A stretch of 35,119 nucleotides of DNA, taken from Candidatus Altimarinota bacterium. GTDB lineage: Bacteria > Patescibacteriota > Gracilibacteria > CAIRYL01 > GCA-016699755. The notes below the pieces were generated by a model that worked only from the letters and a program-made list of their open reading frames with translations, ran no database searches and was not told where the DNA came from. Of this stretch, positions 1 to 9,764 are shown piece by piece. How positions within the stretch are numbered: the stretch's first letter is position 1; every line of letters begins with the position of its first letter. Made by a program: the position numbers and the translations under genes. The stretch spans positions 1 through 35,119 of the forward strand of contig JAOARU010000010.1 in assembly GCA_025210675.1 (NCBI GenBank), in the 5' to 3' direction.

Positions 1-149
1 ATCAAACGGTACAACCAATGGCTTAAATCGCCACTCCTTACCACACCGCTACTCACCCTGGTAGATTTCTGATTTTCTTGGGGATCAAACGGTACAACCA
101 ATGGCTTAAATCGCCACTCCTTACCACACCGCTACTAACCCTGGTAGAT
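1..149. repeat. Tandem repeat, 83-bp period, two copies of a 66-bp unit
   Basis: Bases 1-66 recur at 84-149 with one mismatch (C54 versus A137), separated by a 17-bp linker at 67-83. A decayed third partial copy follows directly at about 150-170: the stretch around AATGGCTTA recurs at 162-170 without the linker. The array may continue left of the window. I see no reading frame in it and it does not have the regular short-repeat/spacer form of a CRISPR. Its function is unknown. Confidence 0.85.
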
Positions 150-235
150 AAATAGTGCAATCAATGGCTTATATTAAGTATATTGCACTTTTGGAATCAT
201 ACACATTTTTTCTTAAAAAGCCAAATATTTTTTTG

Positions 236-241
236 TATAAT
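236..241 (+). promoter_or_regulatory. Perfect -10 box just before comEC
   Basis: TATAAT lies at 236-241, only 6 nt before the preferred comEC ATG at 248. A start point 6-7 nt downstream of the -10 would fall on or beside the A of the ATG, giving a leaderless or nearly leaderless mRNA. No convincing -35 is visible at 16-18 nt spacing. Confidence 0.5.
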
Positions 242-247
242 GATTTT

Positions 248-1681
248 ATGAAAAATAGATTTTTGCTTAGTTTGTGCTTTGTTGGCCTTGCTTGTGGGAT
301 ATTTTTTTTGGAAATTTTTGATATTTTTTCTTTGGATTTGCGTTTTTTGGTTATTTTTTTATTGCTTTTTTTGTATAAGCCTAAGAAGTATTTTTTGGTT
401 TATATTTTTTTGTTTTTGGGTATAGGAAGGGCTTTTTTGGATATTCATGAACCAAATCATTCTAGTATTGATTACTATATAGATGGCAAAAAGGCTAAAA
501 TTGAGGCTAGTGTTTGTGAAATGCCACAGAGGGCTATAGATAAGCAAAAAGTTGTTGTTTGTGCTGATAAGATTAATGATTATGAGATAGATTCAAAGAT
601 TTTGATAAATACAAATGCTTTTTTGGAGCTTGATTATGGTGATCGGGTGGATATTTATGGTGTGGTAAAAGAGCCTTTTGAGAATGAGGATTTTTCATAT
701 AAAAAATTTTTAGCAAAAGATGAGATTTATGGGGTTATGTATTATCCAAATGTGCAGATAGTTGATAAGAATCACTCTTTTTTGTCTTATTTGTTTAAAT
801 TTAAAGACAAGATGTCTGATGGATTGGAGCTTATTCCTTATCCAAATAGTGCTTTTTTGCAGGCTGTTTTGCTTGGTGAGAAAAATAATCTCCCAGATAA
901 TAGGCTTGATATGCTTAGAAAATCGGGTATTGCTCATATTGTGGCTCTTTCTGGGTTTCATGTGTCTATTTTGATTGCTGGACTTTTTGCTGTTTTGTCT
1001 TTTTTACCTAAGCGGGTAAATATGCTTATTTCCAGTGTTTTTGTGGTTTTGTTTTGTGTTATGGTTGGTAGTACTGCAAGTGTGGTCAGGGCTGGCATAA
1101 TGGGTGTTTTGGCGCTTTGGATATTGCATTCTGGGCGTAATAGGCATAGTGTTTTTCTTTTGCTTTTGGCGAGTTTTTTTATGCTTATGTGGAATACTAA
1201 GATTTTGCTTTATGATATTGGTTTTCAGTTTTCATTTTTGGGTGTGCTTGGAATTTGCATTTTTAATTCGATTTTTTCTAGGTTTGATTTTTTTAAAAAG
1301 ATGCCAAATTGGTTTGGTTTAAGGGATATTTTTGTAATTACTATTTCTGCGCAAATCATGATTTTGCCTTTGAGTGTTTTTCATTTTAAAGGGTTTTCTA
1401 TGGTTGGGCCCTTGGTGAATCCTTTGCTTTCTTTTCTTTTGCCTTTTTTAATGGGTGGGGGAGTTTTGCTTGTTTTGACTTCGTTTTTTACGCCTTTGGC
1501 AAAGTTTATTGGATTTTTTGTAAATATTGGTGTGAGTTTGTTTTTTGGTGTTATTGAGTTTTTTTCTGGTTTGCCTTTTGCTTATGTTCAGATTGAAAAT
1601 AGTTATTTTTTGATTTTTAATTTTGTTTTGATTTTTGGGATTTTGATTTGGAAAAGGGGTATTTTGAGAAAGTTAATTTGA
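248..1681 (+). CDS. comEC: ComEC/Rec2-type DNA uptake channel protein
   Basis: Polytopic inner-membrane protein of the ComEC family, which carries transforming single-stranded DNA across the cytoplasmic membrane. The open frame begins at 155, but I take the ATG at 248 (477 residues). It follows a TATAAT box and is directly followed by a positively charged, hydrophobic segment (MKNRFLLSLCFVGLACG); the upstream 31 codons look non-coding. An N-terminal two-helix region and soluble part (DUF4131-like, to about residue 170) precede the competence domain, with the conserved run LLGEKNNLP and the family signature GIAHIVALSGFHVSIL at about residues 225-245, then many membrane helices. The protein stops after the membrane domain and lacks the C-terminal metallo-beta-lactamase-like nuclease domain of longer ComEC proteins. 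It ends in TGA followed at once by TAA. Convergent with truB, 10 bp apart. Confidence 0.9.
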   Translation: MKNRFLLSLCFVGLACGIFFLEIFDIFSLDLRFLVIFLLLFLYKPKKYFLVYIFLFLGIGRAFLDIHEPNHSSIDYYIDGKKAKIEASVCEMPQRAIDKQKVVVCADKINDYEIDSKILINTNAFLELDYGDRVDIYGVVKEPFENEDFSYKKFLAKDEIYGVMYYPNVQIVDKNHSFLSYLFKFKDKMSDGLELIPYPNSAFLQAVLLGEKNNLPDNRLDMLRKSGIAHIVALSGFHVSILIAGLFAVLSFLPKRVNMLISSVFVVLFCVMVGSTASVVRAGIMGVLALWILHSGRNRHSVFLLLLASFFMLMWNTKILLYDIGFQFSFLGVLGICIFNSIFSRFDFFKKMPNWFGLRDIFVITISAQIMILPLSVFHFKGFSMVGPLVNPLLSFLLPFLMGGGVLLVLTSFFTPLAKFIGFFVNIGVSLFFGVIEFFSGLPFAYVQIENSYFLIFNFVLIFGILIWKRGILRKLI

Positions 1682-1691
1682 TAAATTTTGT

Positions 1692-2525
1692 TTAAATTAG
1701 TACTTTGTGAGGTTTGATGCAATGCTCAAGTCCTTTTGCTATGCAGATTAGTTCATTTTCGTAAAATAATGCTATGTCCTCAGTTATGCCTTTTGGATTT
1801 GGTAGTTTTTGACCGTGTTTTATTTTGTTTTTTGTGTCTTCATTTACATCTATGCAGTCTATATTGAGGTTGTTTTTTTGAAATGGGATTATGTTTTCTT
1901 TGGAGATTTCTGAGGCTTGATTAATGTTGAATTGACCAATTCTGTATCTATTTAGCTCTTCTAGGTATGCTCCTGTGCCTAATCTCTGTCCAATGTCATA
2001 TGCCAGGCTTCGTACATAAAAACCGCTAATTACGGATACGTTTATTTCTAGGTGGGGGTAGTTGTAGTTAAGGATTTTTATATCGTTTACTTTTGTTTTG
2101 CGAGCTTTTATTTGGATTTTTTCGCCTTTTCTTGCAAGTGAATAGGCTCTTTGTCCGTTGATTTTTATGGCTGAATGAGCTGGGGGAGTTTGCATTATTT
2201 CTCCTTGGAAGTTTTTTAGGATTTTTTGAATTTCTTTTATGTCTGGTTTTGTTTCTGAGATTTTTGTAATTTCACCGTCTCTATCATATGTGTCTGAGTT
2301 TTTGCCTAGGTGCAGTTTGGCAATATAGCTTTTGTCTTCTGAGATTATGTATTCTAGGAGTTTTGTGCCTTTTTCTACGCCCAAGATTAATAAGCCTTCA
2401 GCAAATGGATCAAGTGTGCCTGCGTGACCTATTTTTTTGGTGTTGAGGATTTTTCTTGCTTGCCTGATTATGTCAAATGATGTCAGTTTTTGTGGTTTTT
2501 TGACTATTAAGAAGCCGTTTTTCAT
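1692..2525 (-). CDS. truB: tRNA pseudouridine(55) synthase TruB
   Basis: Isomerises uridine 55 in the T-loop of tRNAs to pseudouridine. The 277-residue protein starts with the typical MKNGFLIVKKPQKLTSFDI, and GHAGTLDPFAEGLLIL at about residues 35-50 carries the catalytic aspartate. The middle motif HSAIKINGQRAYSLAR and the segment VISGFYVRSLAYDIG are also family-typical, and the length fits a bacterial TruB with a short C-terminal domain. It lies 27 nt downstream of obgE on the same strand and is probably cotranscribed with it. Confidence 0.95.
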   Translation of the reverse strand: MKNGFLIVKKPQKLTSFDIIRQARKILNTKKIGHAGTLDPFAEGLLILGVEKGTKLLEYIISEDKSYIAKLHLGKNSDTYDRDGEITKISETKPDIKEIQKILKNFQGEIMQTPPAHSAIKINGQRAYSLARKGEKIQIKARKTKVNDIKILNYNYPHLEINVSVISGFYVRSLAYDIGQRLGTGAYLEELNRYRIGQFNINQASEISKENIIPFQKNNLNIDCIDVNEDTKNKIKHGQKLPNPKGITEDIALFYENELICIAKGLEHCIKPHKVLI

Positions 2526-2552
2526 GATTTATGATAATTTGTTTTCCTTTTG

Positions 2553-3893
<1,341 letters not shown>

Positions 3894-3936
3894 TTATATA
3901 TAGATTTTTATGAAATCTTTTTGCAGATAAAAATTC

Positions 3937-3965
3937 TTGCATTTTTTTTAAAAATAGTCCAAAAT
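3937..3965 (+). promoter_or_regulatory. Putative rpmF promoter
   Basis: TTGCAT at 3937-3942 followed after 17 nt by CAAAAT at 3960-3965. The -35 sits in the context CTTGCA followed by a homopolymer run, as upstream of both tRNA genes near 34.5-34.8 kb (CTTGCAAAAAAA). That supports a preferred host -35 of the form CTTGCA. The -10 is weak. Confidence 0.4.
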
Positions 3966-3986
3966 GCTATGGACTTTTTATGAAAT

Positions 3987-4211
3987 ATGGCAGTACCAAA
4001 GAAGAAAACAGCTAAATCAAGGACTCGTGTAAGACATACAGCTTTTGTTAAAAAGACACAAAAGAAGATAATGGATAGAGTTTGCTTGTCTACTTGTAGT
4101 AATTGTGGCGAAAAGCGTCTTGCTCATCATGCCTGTGCTTCATGCGGTTTTTATAACGGTAGAGAGGTTGTAAAACAGCAAAAGGCTGAGGTAACACGTG
4201 TACAAGCTTAA
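3987..4211 (+). CDS. rpmF: Large ribosomal subunit protein bL32
   Basis: 74-residue zinc-ribbon ribosomal protein of the 50S subunit. It begins MAVPKKKTAKSRTRVRHTAF, the standard bL32 N-terminus. The two metal-binding pairs are CSNC (about residues 35-38) and CASC (about 49-52), so this is the Zn-binding (C+) form. It heads a probable rpmF-nusB-rnc cluster; nusB follows after 17 nt. The C-terminal VVKQQKAEVTRVQA is a little longer than in short versions but unremarkable. Confidence 0.97.
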   Translation: MAVPKKKTAKSRTRVRHTAFVKKTQKKIMDRVCLSTCSNCGEKRLAHHACASCGFYNGREVVKQQKAEVTRVQA

Positions 4212-4228
4212 TTTTTTATTATTATAAG

Positions 4229-4642
4229 TTGTCTAAACTAAGACACTTATCAAGAGTTGTTGCCTTTCAGTCTTTGGTCGCTTTGACTGTTAATGGCAAG
4301 CAGGAGGCTGAAAAGATTTTTAATTATGTACAAGATGAGTTTTCCCCTGAACTCAGGGATTCTGATTTTGCAAGAAAGATATTTTTTGGAGTGATTGCAA
4401 ATAGGGATTTTTTGGATAAGGAGATACAGGGTCTTGCGCCAAAATGGCCAATTTCTAAATTGTGTTCTATAGAACGATGCGTGCTTGAAATGGGGTGTTA
4501 TGAGCTTTTTGATGTTAAGGATACTCCTTTGGCAGTCGTAATTGATGAGTGTGTGGAGATAGCAAAAGAGTTTGGAGATGAGACAGCTGGTAAGTTTGTC
4601 AATGGTGTTTTGTCGAGTTTTGCTAAGAAATATAGGAATTAA
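4229..4642 (+). CDS. nusB: Transcription antitermination factor NusB
   Basis: All-alpha RNA-binding protein that with S10 (NusE) binds boxA and supports antitermination in rRNA operons. The 137 residues match the family length. MSKLRHLSRVVAFQSLVAL corresponds to the RR.aRe.a.qaL..l motif, and family-like segments include FARKIFFGVIANRDFLDKEI, LCSIERCVLEMGCYEL, VVIDECVEIAKEFGDETAGKFVNGVLSSF. The start is a TTG at 4229; no in-frame ATG or GTG lies between it and the conserved N-terminus. Its stop overlaps the rnc start by one base (TAATG). Confidence 0.93.
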   Translation: MSKLRHLSRVVAFQSLVALTVNGKQEAEKIFNYVQDEFSPELRDSDFARKIFFGVIANRDFLDKEIQGLAPKWPISKLCSIERCVLEMGCYELFDVKDTPLAVVIDECVEIAKEFGDETAGKFVNGVLSSFAKKYRN

Positions 4643-5361
4643 TGATTTTTTCTAAAAAAACCAATAACGGCAGTAGATTTGAGGCTCTTGAGAAAAAACT
4701 TGGGATCAGTATGAATAAAAAAGAGTTTTTTGATGAGGCTTTTACGCATAAGAGTTTTATTAATGAGAATCGCACTAAAAATTTAAAGTACAATGAGAGA
4801 CTTGAGTTTTTGGGTGATGCTGTGCTTGAGTTGCTTTGTACTCGTTTTCTTTTTGATAAATTTCCAAATGAGGAGGAGGGGGTGCTTACGGCTTATAGGA
4901 GTGCTTTGGTAAAGGGGCAAAATCTTGCGAGGGTGGCACGTGAGTTGGATCTTGGGGCTTTGCTTTTGATGTCAAAAGGTGAGGAAAAGTCAGGTGGTAG
5001 AAGTAAGTCTTATCTTTTGGCAAATGTATTTGAAGCGCTTGTTGGTGCTATATATTTGGATAGTTCTTTGGAGGAGGTGGATAGGATTTTGAGGAAGTTT
5101 TTGTTTCCAGAGATAAAAAATATTATCAAGCATAAGTTGCATAAAGATCCAAAATCACTTTTTCAGGAATATGCTCAAGAGAGGGTCAATACTACTCCGC
5201 ATTTTGAGCTTATTTCTGAGAAAGGCCCAGATCATAATAAGGTTTTTGTTGTGGGGGCATATCTGGGTGAGCGTTGTGTTGCAGAGGGTAGGGGTTCGAG
5301 CAAGCAAAAAGCAAGCTCTGATGCAGCAAAGAATGCAATTATAAATTTAAATTGGAATTAA
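4642..5361 (+). CDS. rnc: Ribonuclease III
   Basis: Double-strand-specific endoribonuclease that processes rRNA and structured mRNAs. The catalytic domain carries the signature NERLEFLGDAVLELL (about residues 50-64), with the acidic pair of the active site, and the second site ANVFEALVGAIYLD (about 130-143). A double-stranded RNA-binding domain follows at about 168-237 (DPKSLFQEYAQ ... GRGSSKQKASSDAAKNAI). The 239-residue length is typical. Translationally coupled to nusB by a one-base overlap, with the ATP-grasp gene starting one base after its stop. Confidence 0.97.
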   Translation: MIFSKKTNNGSRFEALEKKLGISMNKKEFFDEAFTHKSFINENRTKNLKYNERLEFLGDAVLELLCTRFLFDKFPNEEEGVLTAYRSALVKGQNLARVARELDLGALLLMSKGEEKSGGRSKSYLLANVFEALVGAIYLDSSLEEVDRILRKFLFPEIKNIIKHKLHKDPKSLFQEYAQERVNTTPHFELISEKGPDHNKVFVVGAYLGERCVAEGRGSSKQKASSDAAKNAIINLNWN

Positions 5362-5362
5362 T

Positions 5363-6301
5363 ATGAAAATTGGAATTGTTACTTTTTCAAGTAGGCACAA
5401 GGGTGACGTTAATTTGGTGGAAGCTTATCAATTGGCTAAAAAGGCTCGTGAAATGGGTCATGAGGCCACTGTTTATCAGTCTCGGTATTTTTCTTTTTCT
5501 TTTGATCAAAAGGAGTCAGCGCTTTATTATAAAGGAAGGCCTTTTGATAAGAGTAAGATAGATATTGCTATTTCTAGGGCAAGTATTTACAAGGATGTAG
5601 CTGAGAGATTGTCTGTGCTTAGAGAGTTTGAGATTATGGGGATACCTATTTTAAATAATTATAAGTCAGTGCTTTGGGCTAAGAATAAATTTCATACTTT
5701 TCAGCATTTAGCTGCAAAGGGTTTGCCTTTGATTAAGACTGTTCTTTTGTCTCATTCTGATTATATTAATTTTGCTGTTAAGAAGCTTGGTGGTTTTCCG
5801 CTTGTGGTCAAGGCTGCTTCAGGTGTAGAGGGTAAGGGGGTAACTATTTTTGAGTCTGAGAGGTCTTTTCGTTCTGGTATAGAGCTGATTTTGAAAGATG
5901 AGGATCGCATGGATAATATCTTGCTTCAGGAGTATGTAGAAGCTGGTGGTATTGATTATCGTGTTTTTGTAGTTGGTGATAAGGTTGTAGGTCAGATGAA
6001 GCGTAGTGCAAAAGAGGGGGATTTTAGGGCAAATATTTCTCAGGGAGGCAAGGGAGAAAAGGCTGATTTGTCAGATGAGGTTAGGCAGATTGCAATTGAT
6101 GCCACAAAGGCTTTAGGTTTGGATATTTCAGGTGTGGATATACTTTTAGCTAAGAATGGGCCTTTGATTTGTGAGGTAAATTCAAGTCCTGGTCTTAAAA
6201 TAAGTAGAATCACATCAACTGATATAGAGAGGGAGATTGTTAAGATGGCTGAGAAAAAATGTCAAAACCATGCACAAAAAGATAATTCAAAAATTAAATA
6301 G
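5363..6301 (+). CDS. RimK-family ATP-grasp ligase
   Basis: 312-residue ATP-grasp enzyme of the RimK/LysX group. These ligate an amino acid or peptide carboxylate through an acyl-phosphate, for example glutamate to ribosomal protein S6 in RimK. The N-terminal pre-ATP-grasp region runs to about residue 100. ATP-grasp motifs include KNKFHTFQHLAAKGLPLIKT, FPLVVKAASGVEGKGV (nucleotide-binding lysine and glycine loop), ILLQEYVEAGGIDYRVFVVG and the metal-binding end VDILLAKNGPLICEVNSSPG. The exact substrate cannot be read from sequence, so I give no symbol. Packed between rnc (1-nt gap) and tilS (32-nt overlap), so it is part of a translation-related operon. Confidence 0.85.
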   Translation: MKIGIVTFSSRHKGDVNLVEAYQLAKKAREMGHEATVYQSRYFSFSFDQKESALYYKGRPFDKSKIDIAISRASIYKDVAERLSVLREFEIMGIPILNNYKSVLWAKNKFHTFQHLAAKGLPLIKTVLLSHSDYINFAVKKLGGFPLVVKAASGVEGKGVTIFESERSFRSGIELILKDEDRMDNILLQEYVEAGGIDYRVFVVGDKVVGQMKRSAKEGDFRANISQGGKGEKADLSDEVRQIAIDATKALGLDISGVDILLAKNGPLICEVNSSPGLKISRITSTDIEREIVKMAEKKCQNHAQKDNSKIK

Positions 6302-7163
6302 GCTTTTTTCTTTTGATGACCAGGTGTTTTTGGCTTGTTCTGGTGGTGCGGATTCAGTTTTTTTGCTGGAAATGCTGCACTTGGCTGGTTTTAAAAATGT
6401 TACTGTGTTGCATTTTAATCATAATCTGAGAGGGGATTTGTCTGATGGTGATGAGGATTTTGTCGCTGAGCTTAGTTCTCATTGTGGGTTTGGTTTTGTA
6501 AGTGAAAAATGGCAAAAACCTTCTAAGTCAGAGGAGGATTGCAGAAAGGCTCGTTTTGATTTTTTTGATCGCAATAGGTCAAATAAGCCACTTCTTTTGG
6601 CGCATCATGCTGATGATGATGTTGAGACTTGTTTTTTTAATTTTTTACGGGGGACAGGTCTTAGGGGGCTTTCTGGGATAAGTGAGATTGATTTAAGAAG
6701 GCAGTTTTATAGGCCTTTGTTGGATGTTTCTAAGGCTGAGATATTGGAGTATATGGAATCAAATCAGCTCATGTATAGAGATGATGCGAGTAATTTTGAG
6801 AGTGAATATGCGAGGAACTATCTTCGTAATGAGATTTTTCCTTTGATTGAGAAAAAATTTCCTTATTTTAAGGGTTCTGTTAAGCGTCAGAAAAGTATTT
6901 ATCAAGATGTTGAGGATTTTTTGGCTATTGAGGCAGGTTGTTTTATTGATGGTGGGAATGAGTTTTCTAGGTCTGATTTTGCTAGGTTGCATAAAGCTCT
7001 TCAGAGGGCTGTTGTTCGTGGTATTTTTGATGTGAATTTAGATGCTAAAAATGTTGATGATTTGATTGATTTTATTGGAAATGGAGTGAGTAATAAAAAA
7101 ATGATTATCAAAAATAGGCAAATTTTAATATTTGGGGATAATTTTTTCTTTTCAAAACTTTAA
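6270..7163 (+). CDS. tilS: tRNA(Ile)-lysidine synthetase TilS (short form)
   Basis: Attaches lysine to C34 of the CAU-anticodon tRNA-Ile precursor so that it reads AUA. The PP-loop ATP-binding motif ACSGGADSVFLLEM is at about residues 20-33. Family motifs HFNHNLRG, ARFDFF, LLAHHADDDVETCFFNFLRGTGLRGL and YRDDASN with ARNYLRNEIFP follow. I chose the ATG at 6270 (297 residues) because the frame's earlier start at 6237 adds eleven residues lying inside the preceding gene. The chosen start still overlaps that gene by 32 nt. C-terminal TilS domains of longer homologues are absent. Confidence 0.93.
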   Translation: MHKKIIQKLNRLFSFDDQVFLACSGGADSVFLLEMLHLAGFKNVTVLHFNHNLRGDLSDGDEDFVAELSSHCGFGFVSEKWQKPSKSEEDCRKARFDFFDRNRSNKPLLLAHHADDDVETCFFNFLRGTGLRGLSGISEIDLRRQFYRPLLDVSKAEILEYMESNQLMYRDDASNFESEYARNYLRNEIFPLIEKKFPYFKGSVKRQKSIYQDVEDFLAIEAGCFIDGGNEFSRSDFARLHKALQRAVVRGIFDVNLDAKNVDDLIDFIGNGVSNKKMIIKNRQILIFGDNFFFSKL

Positions 7164-7183
7164 AACAATGGAAGAATAGGCGT

Positions 7184-8449
7184 ATGAAAAAAATAGCAGT
7201 TGTATTTTTTCCGGGAATGAATTGTGAGGTTGAGTCTTTGCGTGCTTTGTGTCGTAATGGGCTTGATGCTGAGATTGTTCGCTGGAATGAGGACAAAAGT
7301 GTCCTAGATAAATTTGATGGAGTATTGATTCCTGGGGGGTTTTCTTTTGAGGACAGGGGTAGAAGTGGAATTGTCTCATCAAAAGAGCCGATTTTAGATA
7401 AAATTCGTCAGATGGTGGATCAGTCAAAGCCTGTGATAGGGATTTGTAATGGTGCTCAGGTCTTGGTTGAGGGTGGTCTGGTGCCTAGTATTACAGATGG
7501 TGTTGATATGTCACTTGCACGTAATAAGCGTATCTCTGTTGAGGAGGAAGTGCTTGGTACGGGTTTTTATCATGATTGGGTGTATATTAAAAATACTGCT
7601 GATAAAAAAAGAACACCATTTAATAATTTTGATCAGGTCATAAAAGTGCCTATTGCTCATGGAGAGGGGAGATTTATCGCATCAGATAGTGTGATTGATT
7701 ATTTAAATCAAAATGACATGAGGATTTTTACTTATGTTGATCATAGTGGTAATGCGATAGATCAATTTCCAATTAATCCAAATGGAAGTGTTTTAAATCT
7801 GGCGGGAGTGAGTAATGTATATGGAAATGTGCTTGCAATGATGCCACATCCAGAGCGTACTGAAAATGGAGATGTGATTTTTGAGTCTTTAGCTAAGTGG
7901 TTTGAAGATGGCAAGGTGTATCTATCAGCTAAGCCAGAGCTTAATTTTGAAGATAGGCAAGGTGCTGTAAGGAAAAATTATGATATTGAATTTTATGTTG
8001 AGTTGAAAATCACAGATAATACTTGCAAGACTATTGAAAGGGCACTTGCTAAGACTACTAAAAAAGATGCAAAATTAAGTAGAAGGTTGTTTTGGGGTGT
8101 TAATGTTAGTGGCGATTTGCATGATTTGGCATTTCAGATGGCTAATTCGGGTGAGCTTTATAATGTAAATAAAGAAAATTGTGTAATTAAAATAGCTGAT
8201 AAGTATTATAAGGTAGTTGAAAATGCTTTAGAGGAGATAGAATTTGCATTAAGTGATAGTTTTATAGCATTTGATAAAGAGGATTTTATAGGTCAGGAAA
8301 AACAAGAAAAATTGGCTCATCATCTATCAATTAAAGATGTTCAGGTTAGATATGGTGTGGTTTGGGGATTTTCAGGTGTGAGTTTTGAGGAGGTTTCTGA
8401 GAGTTGTATTTTTACAAATCCTGTTGCAGGCTATCTAGTGAGACAATGA
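7184..8449 (+). CDS. purQ: PurQ-like glutamine amidotransferase with an extra C-terminal domain
   Basis: Residues 1 to about 250 match the glutaminase subunit of FGAM synthase (purine synthesis). They carry VLIPGGFSFED near residue 45, the nucleophile in GICNGAQVLVEGG at about residue 90, the glycine-histidine strand IAHGEGRF and the triad end MMPHPERT. Bacterial PurQ is usually about 220-230 residues. Here about 160 more follow, beginning YDIEFYVELKITDNTCKTIERAL, which I do not firmly recognise. Its start is faintly PurS-like, so a PurQ-PurS-type fusion is possible. No purL or other pur gene is nearby; it sits between tilS and a tRNA/rRNA methyltransferase, with an ATGA overlap to the latter. 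The amidotransferase call is firm, the pathway less so. Confidence 0.8.
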   Translation: MKKIAVVFFPGMNCEVESLRALCRNGLDAEIVRWNEDKSVLDKFDGVLIPGGFSFEDRGRSGIVSSKEPILDKIRQMVDQSKPVIGICNGAQVLVEGGLVPSITDGVDMSLARNKRISVEEEVLGTGFYHDWVYIKNTADKKRTPFNNFDQVIKVPIAHGEGRFIASDSVIDYLNQNDMRIFTYVDHSGNAIDQFPINPNGSVLNLAGVSNVYGNVLAMMPHPERTENGDVIFESLAKWFEDGKVYLSAKPELNFEDRQGAVRKNYDIEFYVELKITDNTCKTIERALAKTTKKDAKLSRRLFWGVNVSGDLHDLAFQMANSGELYNVNKENCVIKIADKYYKVVENALEEIEFALSDSFIAFDKEDFIGQEKQEKLAHHLSIKDVQVRYGVVWGFSGVSFEEVSESCIFTNPVAGYLVRQ

Positions 8450-8919
8450 TAAAACATTTTGCAGTAGTATTGCCGGATATTAGAAGCGGATTTAATGTGG
8501 GAGCATTTTTTAGGACAGCTGATGGATTGGGTGTTGATCATGTGTATTTGTCAGGATATACTCCTTATCCTCCGCATAAAGAAATCAGTAAAACAGCCCT
8601 TGGAGCAGATGATTTTGTGGAGTGGACTTATTATATGGAGACAGGGGATTTGCTTGAGTATTTGAAGCAAGAGGGGTATTTTTTTATTTCTCTTGAAAAA
8701 ATTCAAGGTTCAAAGCCGCTTGGAAAATTTGAATTTCAAGATCAGGAAAAGATTTGCTTGATCTTGGGAAATGAAATAGAAGGTGTATCAGAGGATATTT
8801 TAAAAATATCAGATGAGATTTTGGAAATTGAGATGAAGGGCAGAAAAGAATCGTTTAATGTGTCTGTTGCTGGAAGTATTGCCATGTATCAGTTGCTTTT
8901 AAAAGGTCAAAAAATATGA
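8446..8919 (+). CDS. SpoU/TrmH-family RNA 2'-O-methyltransferase
   Basis: SAM-dependent knotted methyltransferase acting on tRNA or rRNA. I start it at the ATG at 8446, which overlaps the PurQ-like stop as ATGA; the open frame goes back to 8404 but those codons lie inside the previous gene. The 157-residue product has the three SPOUT motifs: NVGAFFRTADGLGVDHVYLSG (motif 1, conserved Asn and Arg), ICLILGNEIEGVSEDIL (motif 2) and IEMKGRKESFNVSVAGSIAMYQLL (motif 3). The length fits a single-domain enzyme such as TrmL or TrmH; the target nucleotide cannot be told. Its stop overlaps the cysE start as ATGA. Confidence 0.9.
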   Translation: MIKHFAVVLPDIRSGFNVGAFFRTADGLGVDHVYLSGYTPYPPHKEISKTALGADDFVEWTYYMETGDLLEYLKQEGYFFISLEKIQGSKPLGKFEFQDQEKICLILGNEIEGVSEDILKISDEILEIEMKGRKESFNVSVAGSIAMYQLLLKGQKI

Positions 8920-9545
8920 TTATTTTGGAAGATATAAAGACAGCAATAAAAAGAGATCCTGCTCTTAGGAGTGGTTTTTTGAGTTTTTTTGAAGTATTTC
9001 TTTATCAAGGGGTTTATGCGATTGTATTGCATCGTATTGCTCATTTTATTTGGAAGTTGAAAATACCTTTTATTCCGAGGTTTGTTTCGCAGGTTTCAAG
9101 ATTTTTAACTCAAATTGAGATTCATCCTGGTGCAAAAATTGGGCGTAGGTTTTTTATAGATCATGGCTCAGGAGTGGTTGTGGGTGAGACTGCTGAGATA
9201 GGAGATGATGTTTTGATGTATCATCAGGTGACGCTTGGTGGTACTAGTCTGAATACTGGCAAGCGTCACCCGACTATTGGTAATGGCGTGATGATAGGCG
9301 CAGGGGCAAAGCTTTTTGGGCCTTTGGTGGTTGGTGATAATTCACAAATAGGAGGTGCAAGTGTTGTTACAAAAAATGTTCCAGCAAATTCGGTAGTGGT
9401 AGGAAATCCGGCTCGTATAATTAAGCAAAAAGGTGTAAAGGTGGTAGAAAAGGTAGATACGGCCAATTTGCCAGATCCAATTCGTCTTGAGTTTGAGCGT
9501 TTAAATGAAAAAATAAAAAAATTGGAAAAAAAGCTTGAAAGATAA
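8916..9545 (+). CDS. cysE: Serine O-acetyltransferase
   Basis: Transfers acetyl from acetyl-CoA to L-serine, the first committed step of cysteine synthesis. The 209-residue protein is of the short (EpsC-like) type. A helical N-terminus has QGVYAIVLHRIAHFIW, and the left-handed beta-helix of hexapeptide repeats starts at IHPGAKIGRRFFIDHGSG. Active-site-type residues are in FFIDHGSGVVVGETAEIGDDV and HQVTLGGTS. SVVTKNVPANSVVVGNPARII closes the helix, and a charged coiled tail (LNEKIKKLEKKLER) ends the chain. Last gene of the left-flank cluster, coupled to the methyltransferase gene by ATGA. Related acyltransferases share the fold, but the motif set favours CysE. Confidence 0.9.
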   Translation: MIILEDIKTAIKRDPALRSGFLSFFEVFLYQGVYAIVLHRIAHFIWKLKIPFIPRFVSQVSRFLTQIEIHPGAKIGRRFFIDHGSGVVVGETAEIGDDVLMYHQVTLGGTSLNTGKRHPTIGNGVMIGAGAKLFGPLVVGDNSQIGGASVVTKNVPANSVVVGNPARIIKQKGVKVVEKVDTANLPDPIRLEFERLNEKIKKLEKKLER

Positions 9546-9738
9546 GTAAAATTGAAATAATATATCTTTCGCACGTTAAAATGATTGGTTTATGGTTTTG
9601 GTTACTGGGTTTGCGATTTGTTTGCTTGGGTTATTGGGTTATTGAGGTTTAAGATAGTGAGTCGCTGAACACTTTTTTTGTTCAATATATAGGAAATAGT
9701 TTTATGGATAGCGAGAGGTGAGGTGATATGTGTAGGGT

Positions 9739-9764
9739 AACGCGGAGAGATGGCAGAGTGGTCG
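9739..9764 (+). repeat. Duplicate of the tRNA-Ser 5' end (26-bp direct repeat)
   Basis: These 26 bases are identical to 9868-9893, the first 21 nt of tRNA-Ser plus 5 nt upstream; identity stops after GTGGTCG. The 129-bp offset means about 103 bp of AT-rich sequence separates the copies. The fragment cannot form a tRNA. It may be an insertion/excision scar or a local duplication at an integration hotspot. The rest of the gap 9546-9872 shows no gene; TTGTTC followed by TATATA near 9680-9700 could be promoter-like. Confidence 0.85.

Noticed and set aside
1-149. CRISPR array
   Set aside because: The unit is 66 bp with a 17-bp linker, only two copies, and no cas genes.
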